Positions 37,779-47,400 are shown, counted from the stretch's first letter. The stretch is DNA of 64,000 bases from Deltaproteobacteria bacterium (GCA_029262455.1 JAJCZJ010000119.1:1-64000); one strand, 5' to 3'. Translations and numbers: made by a program. Notes: generated by a model from the letters alone, not told the origin.

Positions 37779-38924
37779 GTGAGTCAGCCTAAGGATTTTG
37801 GATTTGGGGAAGACGAGAAGTTGTTGCGCGATTCGGCTCGCAAGTTTCTCAGCGACACGTTGCCGGTCGACAAGTTGCGCAAACTCGTCGCCGGCGACCA
37901 CGTCGAGGCCTATGAGAGCGCTGTTCAACCGCTCGGCTACGACGAGAATCTATGGAAACAAATCGTCGAGCTCGGGTGGACGACTCTGGCAATCCCGGAA
38001 GAAGCCGGCGGAGCCGGGATGAAGGTCGTTGCGGTAGCAGCAATCGCCGAAGAAGCCGGACGTGCCGCACTGCCGTCACCGCTCATTCCGACACTGATTG
38101 CTACCGCCGTACTCTGTGAAGCGAAGTCAGCAGCGGCATCGAGTGCACTCGGACGAATCGCTGCGGGCGAGGCAGCCTCGATCGCAATCACCAACGCCCA
38201 GGGCTCTTGGGAGCCGACCGACACCGACGTAGTGGCAAGCCAGTCGGGTAATGAAACGACATTGTCCGGGACCGCGTCTTTCGTGCAAGATGCGCGGAAG
38301 GTCAGCTTTTTCGTTGTGTCGGCGAAGAACAGCTCGGGGATCGGGCTCTACGTTGTCGACGCCGACGCGCCGGGTGTGACGATTCGGCCGGACCAAATCG
38401 TCGACCTGACCCGCGATCAAGCGCGCGTCGAGTTCAAGGACGTCGTGATCGCTGCCGACAAGGTTGTCGCCACAGATGGATTAGAGGCATTGCGCCGGGC
38501 AACGCCATCCATGTTGGTGATCGTCGCTGCCGATCTCTGTGGCGCGGCTGAGTGGCAGTTACAAACGACAGCCGAATACGCCAAGGTCCGGACGCAGTTC
38601 GACCACCCGCTCGGCTTCTTCCAGGCCGTCAAGCATCCGATCGTCAACGCAATGATCGACATCGACCGCGCAAAGTCGCTGACCTACGCCGCGGCGTGCG
38701 AGATCGACAGCGAGCAAGCCACAGCGGAGGTCGCCGCGCGGATGGCAAAGTCCGCCGCCTCGGACGCGGCAGCGTTTATCTGCAGCCGTTCGGTTCAGCT
38801 GCACGGCGGCATCGGCTTCACGTGGGAGTGCGACGTCCACATCTACTTCAAGCGCCAAAAGCACAACCAGATGCTCTACGGCGACGGCATCTACCAGCGC
38901 AGCAAACTCGGCGAAATGCTATAG
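37779..38924 (+). CDS. Acyl-CoA dehydrogenase (second of an adjacent pair)
   Basis: This 381-residue protein has the acyl-CoA dehydrogenase fold: helical N-terminal half with LGWTTLAIPEEAGGAGM, beta domain near 140-230, and a C-terminal HGGIGFTWECDVHIYFKR motif that closes the FAD site. It starts with GTG right after the GGGGTAC array, with no clear ribosome site, so translation may depend on the upstream message. It is more divergent than the first gene; in known heterotetramers such a partner often lacks a working FAD site of its own. Confidence 0.87.
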   Translation: MSQPKDFGFGEDEKLLRDSARKFLSDTLPVDKLRKLVAGDHVEAYESAVQPLGYDENLWKQIVELGWTTLAIPEEAGGAGMKVVAVAAIAEEAGRAALPSPLIPTLIATAVLCEAKSAAASSALGRIAAGEAASIAITNAQGSWEPTDTDVVASQSGNETTLSGTASFVQDARKVSFFVVSAKNSSGIGLYVVDADAPGVTIRPDQIVDLTRDQARVEFKDVVIAADKVVATDGLEALRRATPSMLVIVAADLCGAAEWQLQTTAEYAKVRTQFDHPLGFFQAVKHPIVNAMIDIDRAKSLTYAAACEIDSEQATAEVAARMAKSAASDAAAFICSRSVQLHGGIGFTWECDVHIYFKRQKHNQMLYGDGIYQRSKLGEML

Positions 38925-38961
38925 CCCACTTCGTCGCAACCGTGGCAATTTCGGAAGCAAC

Positions 38962-39348
38962 TCACCAAAGAGTGCGTATCGGATATTGGGCGATGGCTTG
39001 ATCGGGAGTCACAATCGGTATCCCGCCGACGATCGACTGACAAACGAGCATCCTGTCGAACGGATCCCGGTGAATCTTGGGGAGCTTCGCGTCATACAGA
39101 GCGGCTTCCTCATCGAGCGGTAGGCTTTCGATTCGGTGAGCTTCCCTCATGTCTCGAACGTAGATCTCGGGCGGTCGCGGCAACGGGAGCCTTCCCAAAT
39201 TGTGCTTGATCGAAATTTCCCAAGCCGAGACCGCGCTCAAGAAGATCTGGTTTCCGGTATCTCGTACCAGTCGCGTCGCGTCCGCGGACAGCATGGGGTC
39301 GTCAGTAAGAACCCATAGGAACGTGCAGGTATCGAGGAGTACCTTCAT
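38962..39348 (-). CDS. PIN-domain toxin (VapC-like ribonuclease)
   Basis: A 128-residue PIN nuclease. The metal-binding acids are visible: Asp6 in VLLDTC, Glu in SAWEISIK (about 45), Asp in HRDPFDRML (about 95-98) and Asp in VTPDQAI near the end. VapC toxins cleave tRNA or rRNA and are held by a partner antitoxin. It overlaps the antitoxin gene by ATGA. It reads against the acyl-CoA dehydrogenase gene and is an accessory insertion within metabolic genes. Confidence 0.87.
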   Translation of the reverse strand: MKVLLDTCTFLWVLTDDPMLSADATRLVRDTGNQIFLSAVSAWEISIKHNLGRLPLPRPPEIYVRDMREAHRIESLPLDEEAALYDAKLPKIHRDPFDRMLVCQSIVGGIPIVTPDQAIAQYPIRTLW

Positions 39349-39593
39349 TCGGTCGGCGGCCCATAAAACCCTTCGAGGACATCCTCAGGCAACGGATCCA
39401 AAAAGTCGGGCGGAACCACGAGCTCGCCCTTTGCCAATCCGATCGGACGGGGGCTGGTATCCTTCTCCGGCAGGCGGCGGATCTCAGCGATCGGTCGATT
39501 TCGTTTGCAGACCACGACAATCTCACCATTCCGCACCCGCTCTAAGTATTCCGAGAGACGCTTCTTGAGCTCGTGTATATTGACCTCTAACAT
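39345..39593 (-). CDS. Phd/YefM-type antitoxin
   Basis: An 82-residue antitoxin. The N-terminus MLEVNIHELKKRLSEYLERV is the DNA-binding part of the prevent-host-death family. The middle NRPIAEIRRLP is the usual loop, and the rest, with PLPEDVLEGF near the end, should bind the toxin. It is translated before the toxin and overlaps it by 4 bases, which is the normal arrangement. It probably represses its own promoter in 39594-39700. Confidence 0.85.
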   Translation of the reverse strand: MLEVNIHELKKRLSEYLERVRNGEIVVVCKRNRPIAEIRRLPEKDTSPRPIGLAKGELVVPPDFLDPLPEDVLEGFYGPPTE

Positions 39594-39779
39594 GACTAAC
39601 TAGTAGGTCATGTTCCTGCCCATCTCAAGAGGTGGCTCCTCTCTGGAAAAGCGATCGCCGCCCCCTTAGACCTTCCCACCGAGCGCGCCAAGTGCTCTAT
39701 GAAGACAGTCCCAACATTCATCGGACGCGTCCGTCGGCCACCCTCGGCGTCCCGCTTCCTGGAGCAGGAAGGTTGCACC

Positions 39780-41324
39780 ATGAGAACCCGTACTAATTTC
39801 ACCAGCATGACCGGAAGCACGTTGCGCTTGCACGTCGCTACGTTGCTTGTGGCGGTACTCGTTGCGACGGCGGCCCAGGCCCAGGTCTCCTGCGCCAACC
39901 CGGACAATTTGTGCACAGGCAACCCGTGCGTGATTCCCAAGATCGATCTTGCCTGCCCTTGTGTTGTCGACTTCGGCGCGCGGACCGTCATCGTATCGCG
40001 CGTACTGAGCTTACCCGACGCTTGTGTTCTCTCGTTCACAGCCGACGATATCGAAGTCGACGCTTCAATCGGCGGAAAGAACCCGAACGGTTCCGACATC
40101 ACCTTGATTGCGACAAACGACATCACCTCCCGTAGCCCCATCTCGGCACAGGGCAGGCTCGCGCCGGGTGCGATCACCCTACGAGCTGGTGGCAATATCC
40201 AAGTCGAACGGCTTGTGCGTGCAGGTGGCTCCCGCGCCCTCGGCGGCGTGGTCACGCTCGACGCAGACGGCCTCCTGACAACCGCAAAACGGGGCAAGGT
40301 CGACGTACGCTCAATCAAAACGGAAACCGGCGGGCAAGCAATCCTGCACGGCGATTCCGGTGTGAACCTATTGGGCCGCATCGATGTCTCCGGTGGCACC
40401 GGTGGCAGTGTAGCCCTCAGCTCGTCCGCGGATATCACAACCGGCCACCGCATCCTCGCCAAGGGAACGGTGGCCAACGGCGGATCGGTCGCAATCGACG
40501 CCGAGGGTACGACGCAGATCAACCGCATGATCGAAGCTCGAGGTAAGGTCACCGGTGGATCGATCGCGATCGGTACCGTCGCGGGTACAACGACGGCGAT
40601 CATCGTCGATGATAAAGTGAACCTTCGCGTCCGGGGCCGGGCCGGCGGCAACATTCAGCTGATCGCCGAGAATTCGATAACACTGAAGAGAAGCGCAGAG
40701 CTCGACACGCGGGCTAGCCAAACAACCGGCGGCGTCATCACTGTCACTGCCCCTGACATCGCGATCGGGGAGCGGGTCGATATCGAGGCAGACGGAAAGA
40801 CCGGCGGCTTCATCACGCTCACCGCGTCGAATTCGATCGTGATCGAGGAAAAGGTCGACATCGACGCACGCGGTGACACAGGAACCGGCGGTATCATCGA
40901 CATTGCGGCCGGGCCGATCACGATCGGACTCGACCTCGACATCCTCGCCGACGGAGACGGCGGCGGGAGTGTCGCGATCGCGTCGAGCGGCGACATCTCC
41001 GTGGGAGAACGGTTGGACATCGACGCCGGCAGCCTCCTGGACGTGTCGGGTACGAGTCTGCAGATCGCGACCAAGGCAGATATCCGCGTCGTCGACTTCC
41101 CACGCGAGATGCGTTTCCTTGCAACCACTGGGGACATGACCTTGGACGGCAAGTTCGACGCCCGCGACAGCGGTGTGATCGAGGGCCTCGCGCTGTCCGG
41201 CGAGCTAGTCGCAATCGGCACCTTCCGCGCAGAACCTTCGGGGTGCATCGGATTGTCGGACTCTAATAGTCCGGACACTTCAGCGGCGACCTTTGATGTC
41301 GCACTCAGTGCGAGCTGTCCGTAA
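39780..41324 (+). CDS. Secreted beta-repeat protein of unknown function, 514 aa
   Basis: I do not recognise a family. A signal peptide ends near residue 36 (VLVATAAQAQ). A short Cys-rich segment (about 38-55) follows, and then about fifteen imperfect units of 20-27 residues with alternating beta strands and turns such as GGSVAIDAEG, GGFITLTASN and GGIIDIAAGP. This pattern suggests a right-handed beta-helix like that of filamentous haemagglutinin-type adhesins or polysaccharide lyases, but no catalytic motif or anchor is visible. The start at 39780 has AGGAAGG about 8 bases upstream. A strong terminator follows at 41367. Confidence 0.7.
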   Translation: MRTRTNFTSMTGSTLRLHVATLLVAVLVATAAQAQVSCANPDNLCTGNPCVIPKIDLACPCVVDFGARTVIVSRVLSLPDACVLSFTADDIEVDASIGGKNPNGSDITLIATNDITSRSPISAQGRLAPGAITLRAGGNIQVERLVRAGGSRALGGVVTLDADGLLTTAKRGKVDVRSIKTETGGQAILHGDSGVNLLGRIDVSGGTGGSVALSSSADITTGHRILAKGTVANGGSVAIDAEGTTQINRMIEARGKVTGGSIAIGTVAGTTTAIIVDDKVNLRVRGRAGGNIQLIAENSITLKRSAELDTRASQTTGGVITVTAPDIAIGERVDIEADGKTGGFITLTASNSIVIEEKVDIDARGDTGTGGIIDIAAGPITIGLDLDILADGDGGGSVAIASSGDISVGERLDIDAGSLLDVSGTSLQIATKADIRVVDFPREMRFLATTGDMTLDGKFDARDSGVIEGLALSGELVAIGTFRAEPSGCIGLSDSNSPDTSAATFDVALSASCP

Positions 41325-41366
41325 ACGTCGGTCCGACCGGCGCTGAGAGAACCCTCCGGCCGAGAG

Positions 41367-41394
41367 GTCTACGGCTACGTGCCGTAGACTTTTT
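41367..41394 (+). terminator. Terminator overlapping the end of the convergent SDR gene
   Basis: A perfect 9-bp stem, GTCTACGGC with its complement, and a 5-base loop are followed by five T on the plus strand. It ends the secreted repeat gene. The last codons and the stop of the leftward SDR gene lie inside the stem, and an A-run on the plus side makes it symmetrical, so it may serve both directions. Confidence 0.8.
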
Positions 41395-42262
41395 GCGCCG
41401 GTACTTCTTTCGCCAAGAGGTCATCGATCGCGCCGGCGATCTCGCTGGGCGCCCACTTGCCTCCCTTGTCCACACCTTCCGTCGAACGCCAGCCATCACC
41501 GATCGAGATCTTTCCGCCTTCGGCTTCGAAAACCCGTCCCGTAATGTGTGACGAGTGCGGTGATCCCAACCACACCAGTAGCGGCGATACATTGCCCGGA
41601 TCCCAATAGTCGAAGCTCCCATCTCCGGGCTTCGCCATTCGGGTCGCCATTTCTTCGACGGCCGTCGTCATTCCAGTTCGCGCAGCGGGCGCCACAGCGT
41701 TCGCGGTAATGCCATAGCGTCCGAGTTCAGCGGCCTGATTCAAAGTCAGAGCGGCGATACCGGCCTTAGCGGCGGCGTAGTTCGACTGCCCGACCGACCC
41801 CTGCAGCCCCGCGCCGGAAGTCGTATTGAGGATGCGTGCACAGACTTCCTTCCCCTCCTTCGACTGTCCGCGCCAATGACGGACAGCGTGCGAGCTAATA
41901 CAGAAGTGGCCCTTGAGGTGCACGGACATGATCTCGTCCCACTCCTTCTCGGTCATTGAGGCAAACATCCGGTCGCGATTGATCCCGGCGTTGTTGACGA
42001 CGATGTGCAAATCTCCGAACTCGCCCACCGCCTGTTGCACCGCCTCGGCCGACGACGCGTAGTCGGTGATGTTCGAGCTGTTGACGATTGCCTCACCACC
42101 AGTCGCCTTGATCTCGTCCACGACTGCGCCGGCGGTGTCGGAATTGATGTCGTTGACAACAACCTTCGCCCCTTCGGCCGCAAACGCTAATGCATGCGCG
42201 CGCCCGAGCCCGCCTCCGGCTCCCGTAATGATCACTACCCTGTCCGTACAAATTCCACTCAC
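41375..42262 (-). CDS. SDR, 17-beta-HSD4/hydroxyacyl-CoA dehydrogenase-like
   Basis: A 295-residue short-chain dehydrogenase. The cofactor loop is TGAGGGLGRA, NNAGINRDRMF follows, and the catalytic set is Ser in NTTSGAGLQG and YAAAK. The TGAGGGLGR variant and SVGQSNYAAAKAG are typical of the (3R)-hydroxyacyl-CoA dehydrogenase part of multifunctional beta-oxidation enzymes, so an acyl-CoA substrate is likely. A 70-residue tail containing DYWDPGNVSPLLVWLGS follows the core. I favour the GTG at 42262, which has GGAG 9 bases upstream; the ATG at 42277 is the alternative. Confidence 0.85.
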   Translation of the reverse strand: MSGICTDRVVIITGAGGGLGRAHALAFAAEGAKVVVNDINSDTAGAVVDEIKATGGEAIVNSSNITDYASSAEAVQQAVGEFGDLHIVVNNAGINRDRMFASMTEKEWDEIMSVHLKGHFCISSHAVRHWRGQSKEGKEVCARILNTTSGAGLQGSVGQSNYAAAKAGIAALTLNQAAELGRYGITANAVAPAARTGMTTAVEEMATRMAKPGDGSFDYWDPGNVSPLLVWLGSPHSSHITGRVFEAEGGKISIGDGWRSTEGVDKGGKWAPSEIAGAIDDLLAKEVPAQKVYGT

Positions 42263-42367
42263 TGCCAAAATCTCCATTCCGTGCGCGCTACTCTACTGCC
42301 GAGAGGTCATCTACCTAAGTCCGGCTTACCAAACGCGCCCACATTCCACTACCAACCCCGGACGCAA

Positions 42368-42398
42368 CGAGGCCCGAGCATAAAACGCTCGGGCCTCG
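42368..42398 (-). terminator. Hairpin after the methyltransferase gene
   Basis: A perfect 12-bp stem (CGAGGCCCGAGC with its complement) and a 7-base A-rich loop lie 48 bases beyond the stop of the leftward gene at 42446. No strong U-run follows, so it may end transcription inefficiently or protect the 3' end. Confidence 0.6.
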
Positions 42399-42445
42399 AA
42401 TACCTGTTTGAACGCGGGCTGCTCCGCAGCGCGTCCCAAGCGCGA

Positions 42446-43501
42446 CTACGGTCGCGCTTCCAGCACCAAGTTGAGCGGCGTCTCCGTGGCGCGGCGAAAT
42501 CGGCTGAAGCCGCCCTGAGACACGACCTCGCGCAGCCGGTTCTCTCCAGCCTGGGCACCGAGTCCCAACCCGACTTCCTGCGACTGCGAACAAGGCGTGC
42601 ACACCATCGTCGATGCCGAGTAGTAGATGCGGCCAACCGGATTGATGTTGTCTTCGAGGCGTTCCCCGGCAAACGGCTCGACCATGAAGAAGGTACCGTC
42701 CGGGGCAAGCGCTTGTCGGACATGCGCCGCTGCCCCAACCGGATCGCCCATGTCGTGAAGGCAGTCGAAAAAAGCTACCAAATCGTAAGCACTACCCGGA
42801 AAGTTCTTCGCTGTGGCGACCTCAAAAGTGACACGGCCCGACAAACCCTCTTCCGCGGCTAGCTCCCGGGCTTTTTCCACTGAGGCCGGGTGGGCGTCAT
42901 AACCTATGAATGTCGAGTTCGGATAAGCGCGGGCCATAATAATGGTCGACGCACCGTGGCCACAGCCAACGTCGGCCACCTTGGCTCCACGCTCGAGCTT
43001 CTCGACCACTCCTTCCAACGACGGAATCCAATCGGTCACCAAGTTGGCGTTGTATCCTGGATGAAATAGACGACGTGTCCCTTCGAAAAGATCTGTGTGA
43101 TGCTCGTGCCAACCCAGACCTTCGCCCTTCCGGAACGCGCTGATCAACTTCTCCTGCACCTTGATCATCGCCGTAAAACTGAGAAAGCCACCCATCATCG
43201 AGGCCGGACTGGTGTCGTCCGCCAAGACGGCAGCGTGCTCATCCGGTAGACTAAAGGTGCCATCTTCCGAATCGTACTCAATGTATTCCGCTGCAGCTTG
43301 GGCCGACAACCATTCGCGCACATTGCGCTCGTTGGTGTTGGTCTTATCGGCAAGCTCCTGCGAGCTGATCGGTCCGGCGCCTGCCATCGCTTTGTAAAGG
43401 CCCAGCCGGTCGCCAATGACAGTCAGGGCGGCGGTACCGGTTGCCCCAACGTCTCCGACGACTTTGTTTACGAAGTTCTCCAGCTTGCTCTCGTTGATCA
43501 T
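42446..43501 (-). CDS. SAM-dependent methyltransferase with winged-helix N-terminus (Rv2258c-like)
   Basis: The N-terminal 90 residues form a winged-helix dimerisation domain (SQELADKTNTNERNVREWL). The class I methyltransferase domain has motif I VADVGCGHGAS near residue 180 and acidic GYDAHPAS after the second strand. Proteins of this shape (Rv2258c in mycobacteria) bind SAM, but their substrate is uncertain. The start at 43501 has GGGAG 9 bases upstream; a GTG two codons earlier is less well spaced. It lies 39 bases below the MddA-like gene on the same strand and may share its promoter. Confidence 0.78.
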   Translation of the reverse strand: MINESKLENFVNKVVGDVGATGTAALTVIGDRLGLYKAMAGAGPISSQELADKTNTNERNVREWLSAQAAAEYIEYDSEDGTFSLPDEHAAVLADDTSPASMMGGFLSFTAMIKVQEKLISAFRKGEGLGWHEHHTDLFEGTRRLFHPGYNANLVTDWIPSLEGVVEKLERGAKVADVGCGHGASTIIMARAYPNSTFIGYDAHPASVEKARELAAEEGLSGRVTFEVATAKNFPGSAYDLVAFFDCLHDMGDPVGAAAHVRQALAPDGTFFMVEPFAGERLEDNINPVGRIYYSASTMVCTPCSQSQEVGLGLGAQAGENRLREVVSQGGFSRFRRATETPLNLVLEARP

Positions 43502-43540
43502 CTTCACAGTCTCCCGTTCTATCGGTTGATTTCGTAAGTC

Positions 43541-44326
43541 TTAGGAACGCTTCGAGAAGCTCGGAATCAGCATCGGCATGGTCTTGCGATACTCGGCATA
43601 CGGCTCTCCCAACATCTCTTCCAAGTCGCGCTCTTCGAGTTGAATCGCGACCAGGATGTAGGCCGTCGTCCCCAAAGCAAAGAGAAGATGCGCCGAAGTC
43701 ATCGTCGGAGCCGCCCAGAAGATCGTCAGCCAGCAAACGTAGATGGGGTGGCGAACCACTCGGTACGGTCCCGGTGTGAAAAAGGTTTTCTCCACACAAG
43801 GAATCCCGACCAGATTCGAATACACCTGGCGCAAGCCGAAGAGATGGAAGTGATCGATGCAGAAAGTTACTGCAACCAAGCTCACCCATCCGGCACCATA
43901 CAATGTGTAGATCGCAGCGCGCGCGGTCGGGTTCTCCACGGACCAAACTGTTCCGCCAATCGGCTCCCAGAAGAAACAGATCGCGAGCATCGCGGCGTTT
44001 GACAGCAAAACGTAAGTACTGCGCTCAGCAGGCTGAGGGATGTACTGCGTCCACCAGCGCTTGAACGCCGGTCGCGCCATCACACTGTGTTGCAAGGCAA
44101 AAACCGTCAGCAGAACCAAGTTCATCGCTACAGCCCTACCCACCGTCGAGGTCGGCACTGAATCGATTGTCTTTGCCAATCCGAAGTTACCGACAAACGC
44201 CGCACCGACGCCGGCGGTGGCAAGAAACATCACGTAGCTCAGAACACCGTATCCGAAGATCGTGACCCGGCTGAAAAGCCCAGCCGCTGCGTTTCCACCA
44301 ATCCTGCCCTGTTGAATCGTCGCCAT
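43541..44326 (-). CDS. mddA: Methanethiol S-methyltransferase-like membrane protein
   Basis: A 261-residue integral membrane methyltransferase with five or six hydrophobic segments, in the isoprenylcysteine methyltransferase superfamily. The segments QHSVMARPAFKRWW, PQPAERSTYVLLSN, DHFHLFGLRQ and VRHPIYVCWLTIFW agree with the MddA group, which converts methanethiol and SAM to dimethyl sulfide. The SAM-binding RHPIY and the acidic EERDLEEM near the C-terminus are intact. The start has GGAGGAG 7 bases upstream. It is divergent from the giant regulator at 44499 across a 172-base region with inverted repeats, so regulation by that protein is possible. Other small-thiol or NnrU-like roles are not excluded. 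Confidence 0.65.
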   Translation of the reverse strand: MATIQQGRIGGNAAAGLFSRVTIFGYGVLSYVMFLATAGVGAAFVGNFGLAKTIDSVPTSTVGRAVAMNLVLLTVFALQHSVMARPAFKRWWTQYIPQPAERSTYVLLSNAAMLAICFFWEPIGGTVWSVENPTARAAIYTLYGAGWVSLVAVTFCIDHFHLFGLRQVYSNLVGIPCVEKTFFTPGPYRVVRHPIYVCWLTIFWAAPTMTSAHLLFALGTTAYILVAIQLEERDLEEMLGEPYAEYRKTMPMLIPSFSKRS

Positions 44327-44418
44327 TTTGATCTCCTCCGTTGAGTTTCAGTTTCTCGGTTGCCGTCTGGAACTCTTACGAAGCAATGGCGGTGCCAACT
44401 CCCGAGAACCGCGCCAAG

Positions 44419-44485
44419 CGAGAAAAACACATGTAAACACTGAATTTTCTCGAACCACTTGTGGTTCTTGGGCCATAAGTGGTTC
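44419..44485 (+). promoter_or_regulatory. Nested inverted repeats upstream of the regulator (operator-like)
   Basis: CGAGAAAA (44419-44426) pairs with TTTTCTCG (44445-44452) across 18 bases. Directly adjoining is GAACCACTTGTGGTTC (44452-44467), two perfect 7-base arms around TT, and GTGGTTC recurs at 44479-44485. These lie 14-80 bases before the regulator start and in the shared upstream region of the MddA-like gene. The spacing of about 18 bases between the GTGGTTC copies fits binding on one DNA face. This is the best candidate operator in the window. The binding protein is unknown. Confidence 0.6.
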
Positions 44486-44498
44486 TATCCTGGGCCAG

Positions 44499-47400
44499 AT
44501 GAACCAACGAGAAGACCAGCCAGGCACCCCGCTAGGTACCAGTGACCCGATGCACGCCGTGGTAGGGTCGGCCCCAGCCATCGTCGAGCTACGCGAGCAG
44601 TTGCAACGACTCTCCAGCTTTGACTCCGTGCGCAGTCCGCACGTGCCCACCGTGCTACTTTGCGGCGAAACCGGAACCGGCAAGGGACTGATCGCGAGAA
44701 CCCTACACGACTGCGGTCCGCGTGCGGCTGGGCCATTCATCGACGTCAACTGTGCCGCGATCCCTGAAACGATGCTCGAGGCGGAGCTGTTCGGCTTCGA
44801 AGAGGGCGCGTTCACCGACGCCAAACGAGCAAAGCCAGGCCTATTCGAAGCCGCGGCGGAGGGTTCGCTCTTCCTCGACGAAATCGATTCCTGCTCGCTG
44901 ACCCTTCAGAGCAAGCTGTTAAAGGTCATCGAGGACAAGAGCTGTCGCCGGTTAGGTTCTCTCACCTCGCAATCAATCGACACTAAACTCATCGCTGCCA
45001 GCCAGCGCAATCTCGCCGACCTGGTCAGCTTTGGTCATTTCCGGGCGGACCTCTACCACCGCCTCGCGGTCGTCGTGCTGCAACTACCGACTCTCGCGGA
45101 ACGCATCGAAGACATCCCACTCCTCGCCCGCCACTACCTCGACCGATACGCAGACGCACACGGACTTGCCCCAAAAGCTCTCACTGCCGATGGGGAGCTT
45201 TGGCTGATCGAATACGGCTGGCCGGGCAACGTTCGCGAGTTGAGCCACCTAATGGAACGCGTGACCCTCCTGGTGACCAACCACGAGGTCGACTCCGAAA
45301 CTTTCGAGAAGCTCCGAGTCCCCGTCACGACCAGAGCGCCCGCAGTCCCGTTCGTACCTTCGGCAGCTCTGCCTACTGCCGCTGCCAGCGCCCCTGCGGT
45401 AGGAGGATCGCCCAGCGACGAGGCTTCCGAGATTCGCGATGCCCTACGCAGAGCCGGTGGCAATGTGGCCGCCGCGGCGCGGATCCTCGGGGTCGGTCGC
45501 AACGCACTCCGCTACCGGATGCGGCGGCACGGCATTGAGAAACCGACCGCTCAGGAACTTGCCGCAGCCACAGCAGGCACAACGACGATTGCCGAGGCAC
45601 CCACCAGCAGAATCGCGCCACCCAAAGCGCCACCCCCACAACAGCCGAAGGCACCGCTCGATCCGGAGCCGCCCTCCGAACCGACCGCAGCCCTCCCCCA
45701 ATGGGAGGAACGCACGACTACCGTTCTGTCCATGGAAATCGTCACACCCAACGAAGCCGACGGTGTGATTCGCAGCGACCCCTGGACCATTGCCAGAAGA
45801 TGGCAGGATCGGATCATTGCAGATCGCATTCGCGGCTTTGGCGGGACAATCCTGCAATCCGACCCATCGCGCATCACAGCAGTGTTCGGTGTTCCAAAGG
45901 CTCTCGAACAGTCTCCGCAACGGGCCATCCGCTGCGGGATGACAATCCTACGGCAGCTCGCCGAGGAGACGGAGCGCGGCAGAGCCGTCCCGCAGATTCG
46001 CTTGGCGATTCATCTCGGGCCACTACAATTCGATGCCAACGCGGCTGATCTCGCCGCGTCGGTCCTCGCTACCGGCGACACCTTGGTCCTGCCGCAACGA
46101 CTCCTCGCATTCACAGCCGATCGAGAAATCCTAGTATCCGCTTCCGTTGCACGTCGGATCGAAAAGGACTTCGAGATCGTCGACCGACCGGTTCGTTTCG
46201 CAGGGTCCGGTGAAAACACCGAGGCCTACACCGTCGTCGGCGCAACAAAACCGAAAAACGCGCTCGCCAGATCCCCAGAGCTACGATTCGTCGGACGCCA
46301 ACACGAGATCGATCTCATCCATGACTCGTTCGGACGATCGCGCACCGGCAACGGACAGCTCGTTTTTCTCGTCGGGGACGCCGGTATCGGCAAGTCCCGG
46401 CTGATCCAAGAGTTTCGTCAATCGCTCAAGAACGAAGACTGCGCGTGGGTCGAAGGACGGTGCGCCGCTTACGGAACGTCGACCGCCTTTCTCCCCATCG
46501 TCAACGCACTGCGATCGTACCTCGAGATCGAAGACCGCGACGACGAGGCAGCTGCCGAAGCGAAGATCGCAGAGCGGGTCGACGCACTCGGAGACGATCT
46601 GCAATGGACGAAACCGTTCCTTCGACAGATCCTCTCCATGAAGAGCGACGAGCGCGCGACAGAGCTCGACCCCGGACGAAGGCGGAGTGAAATTTTTCGC
46701 GCCTTGCAGTCCATTGCCATCCGAGAATCGGAGCGCCGCCCCCTCATCATCTGCATCGAAGATCTCCACTGGATCGACGAAGCGTCGGAGGAATTCTTGG
46801 TCTTTCTGGCCGAGACGCTGCCCGCAAGCCGCGCGTTACTCCTCTGCTCGTACCGACCCGGATACCAGCACCCGTTCGGCGATCGCAGTTACCACCAGCG
46901 CCTGTCTCTGACCGCCCTCTCAATAAAGGATACAGCGTCAATCGCCGAATCCGCACTAGGCGTCCACGAGCTACCCGCTGAAGTCAAAGAACTGATCGCC
47001 GAGAAGGCCGAGGGAAACCCTTTCTACATCGAAGAGATCGCAGCTTCGCTCATCGAAGACGGCTCAATCGCGAAGCACAACGGCAAGGTTCAGCTCATGC
47101 GGCGACGCGAAGAGATCGATGTCCCAGATACGATCCAAGACGTCCTGATTGCGCGTATCGACCGACTCGCAGACGAGCCGCGACTGGCGATACAAATTGC
47201 CGCCGTCATCGGCCGCGAGTTTGCTCTTCGTCTTCTCGAACGCATCAGTGAAACAGGTGATACCGTTCGCGGCCAGATCAACGAATTGCGAGCACTCGAG
47301 CTGATTTACGAAAAGGGAATGCATCCAGAGCTCGCGTACATGTTCAAGCACGCGCTGACCCACGACGTCGCCTACAACAGCGTCCACCATCGACGACGCA

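Noticed and set aside
44328-44498. N-terminal extension of the large regulator
   Set aside because: It covers the palindromic intergenic region, has no ribosome site, and the protein start at 44499 fits the domain boundary better.
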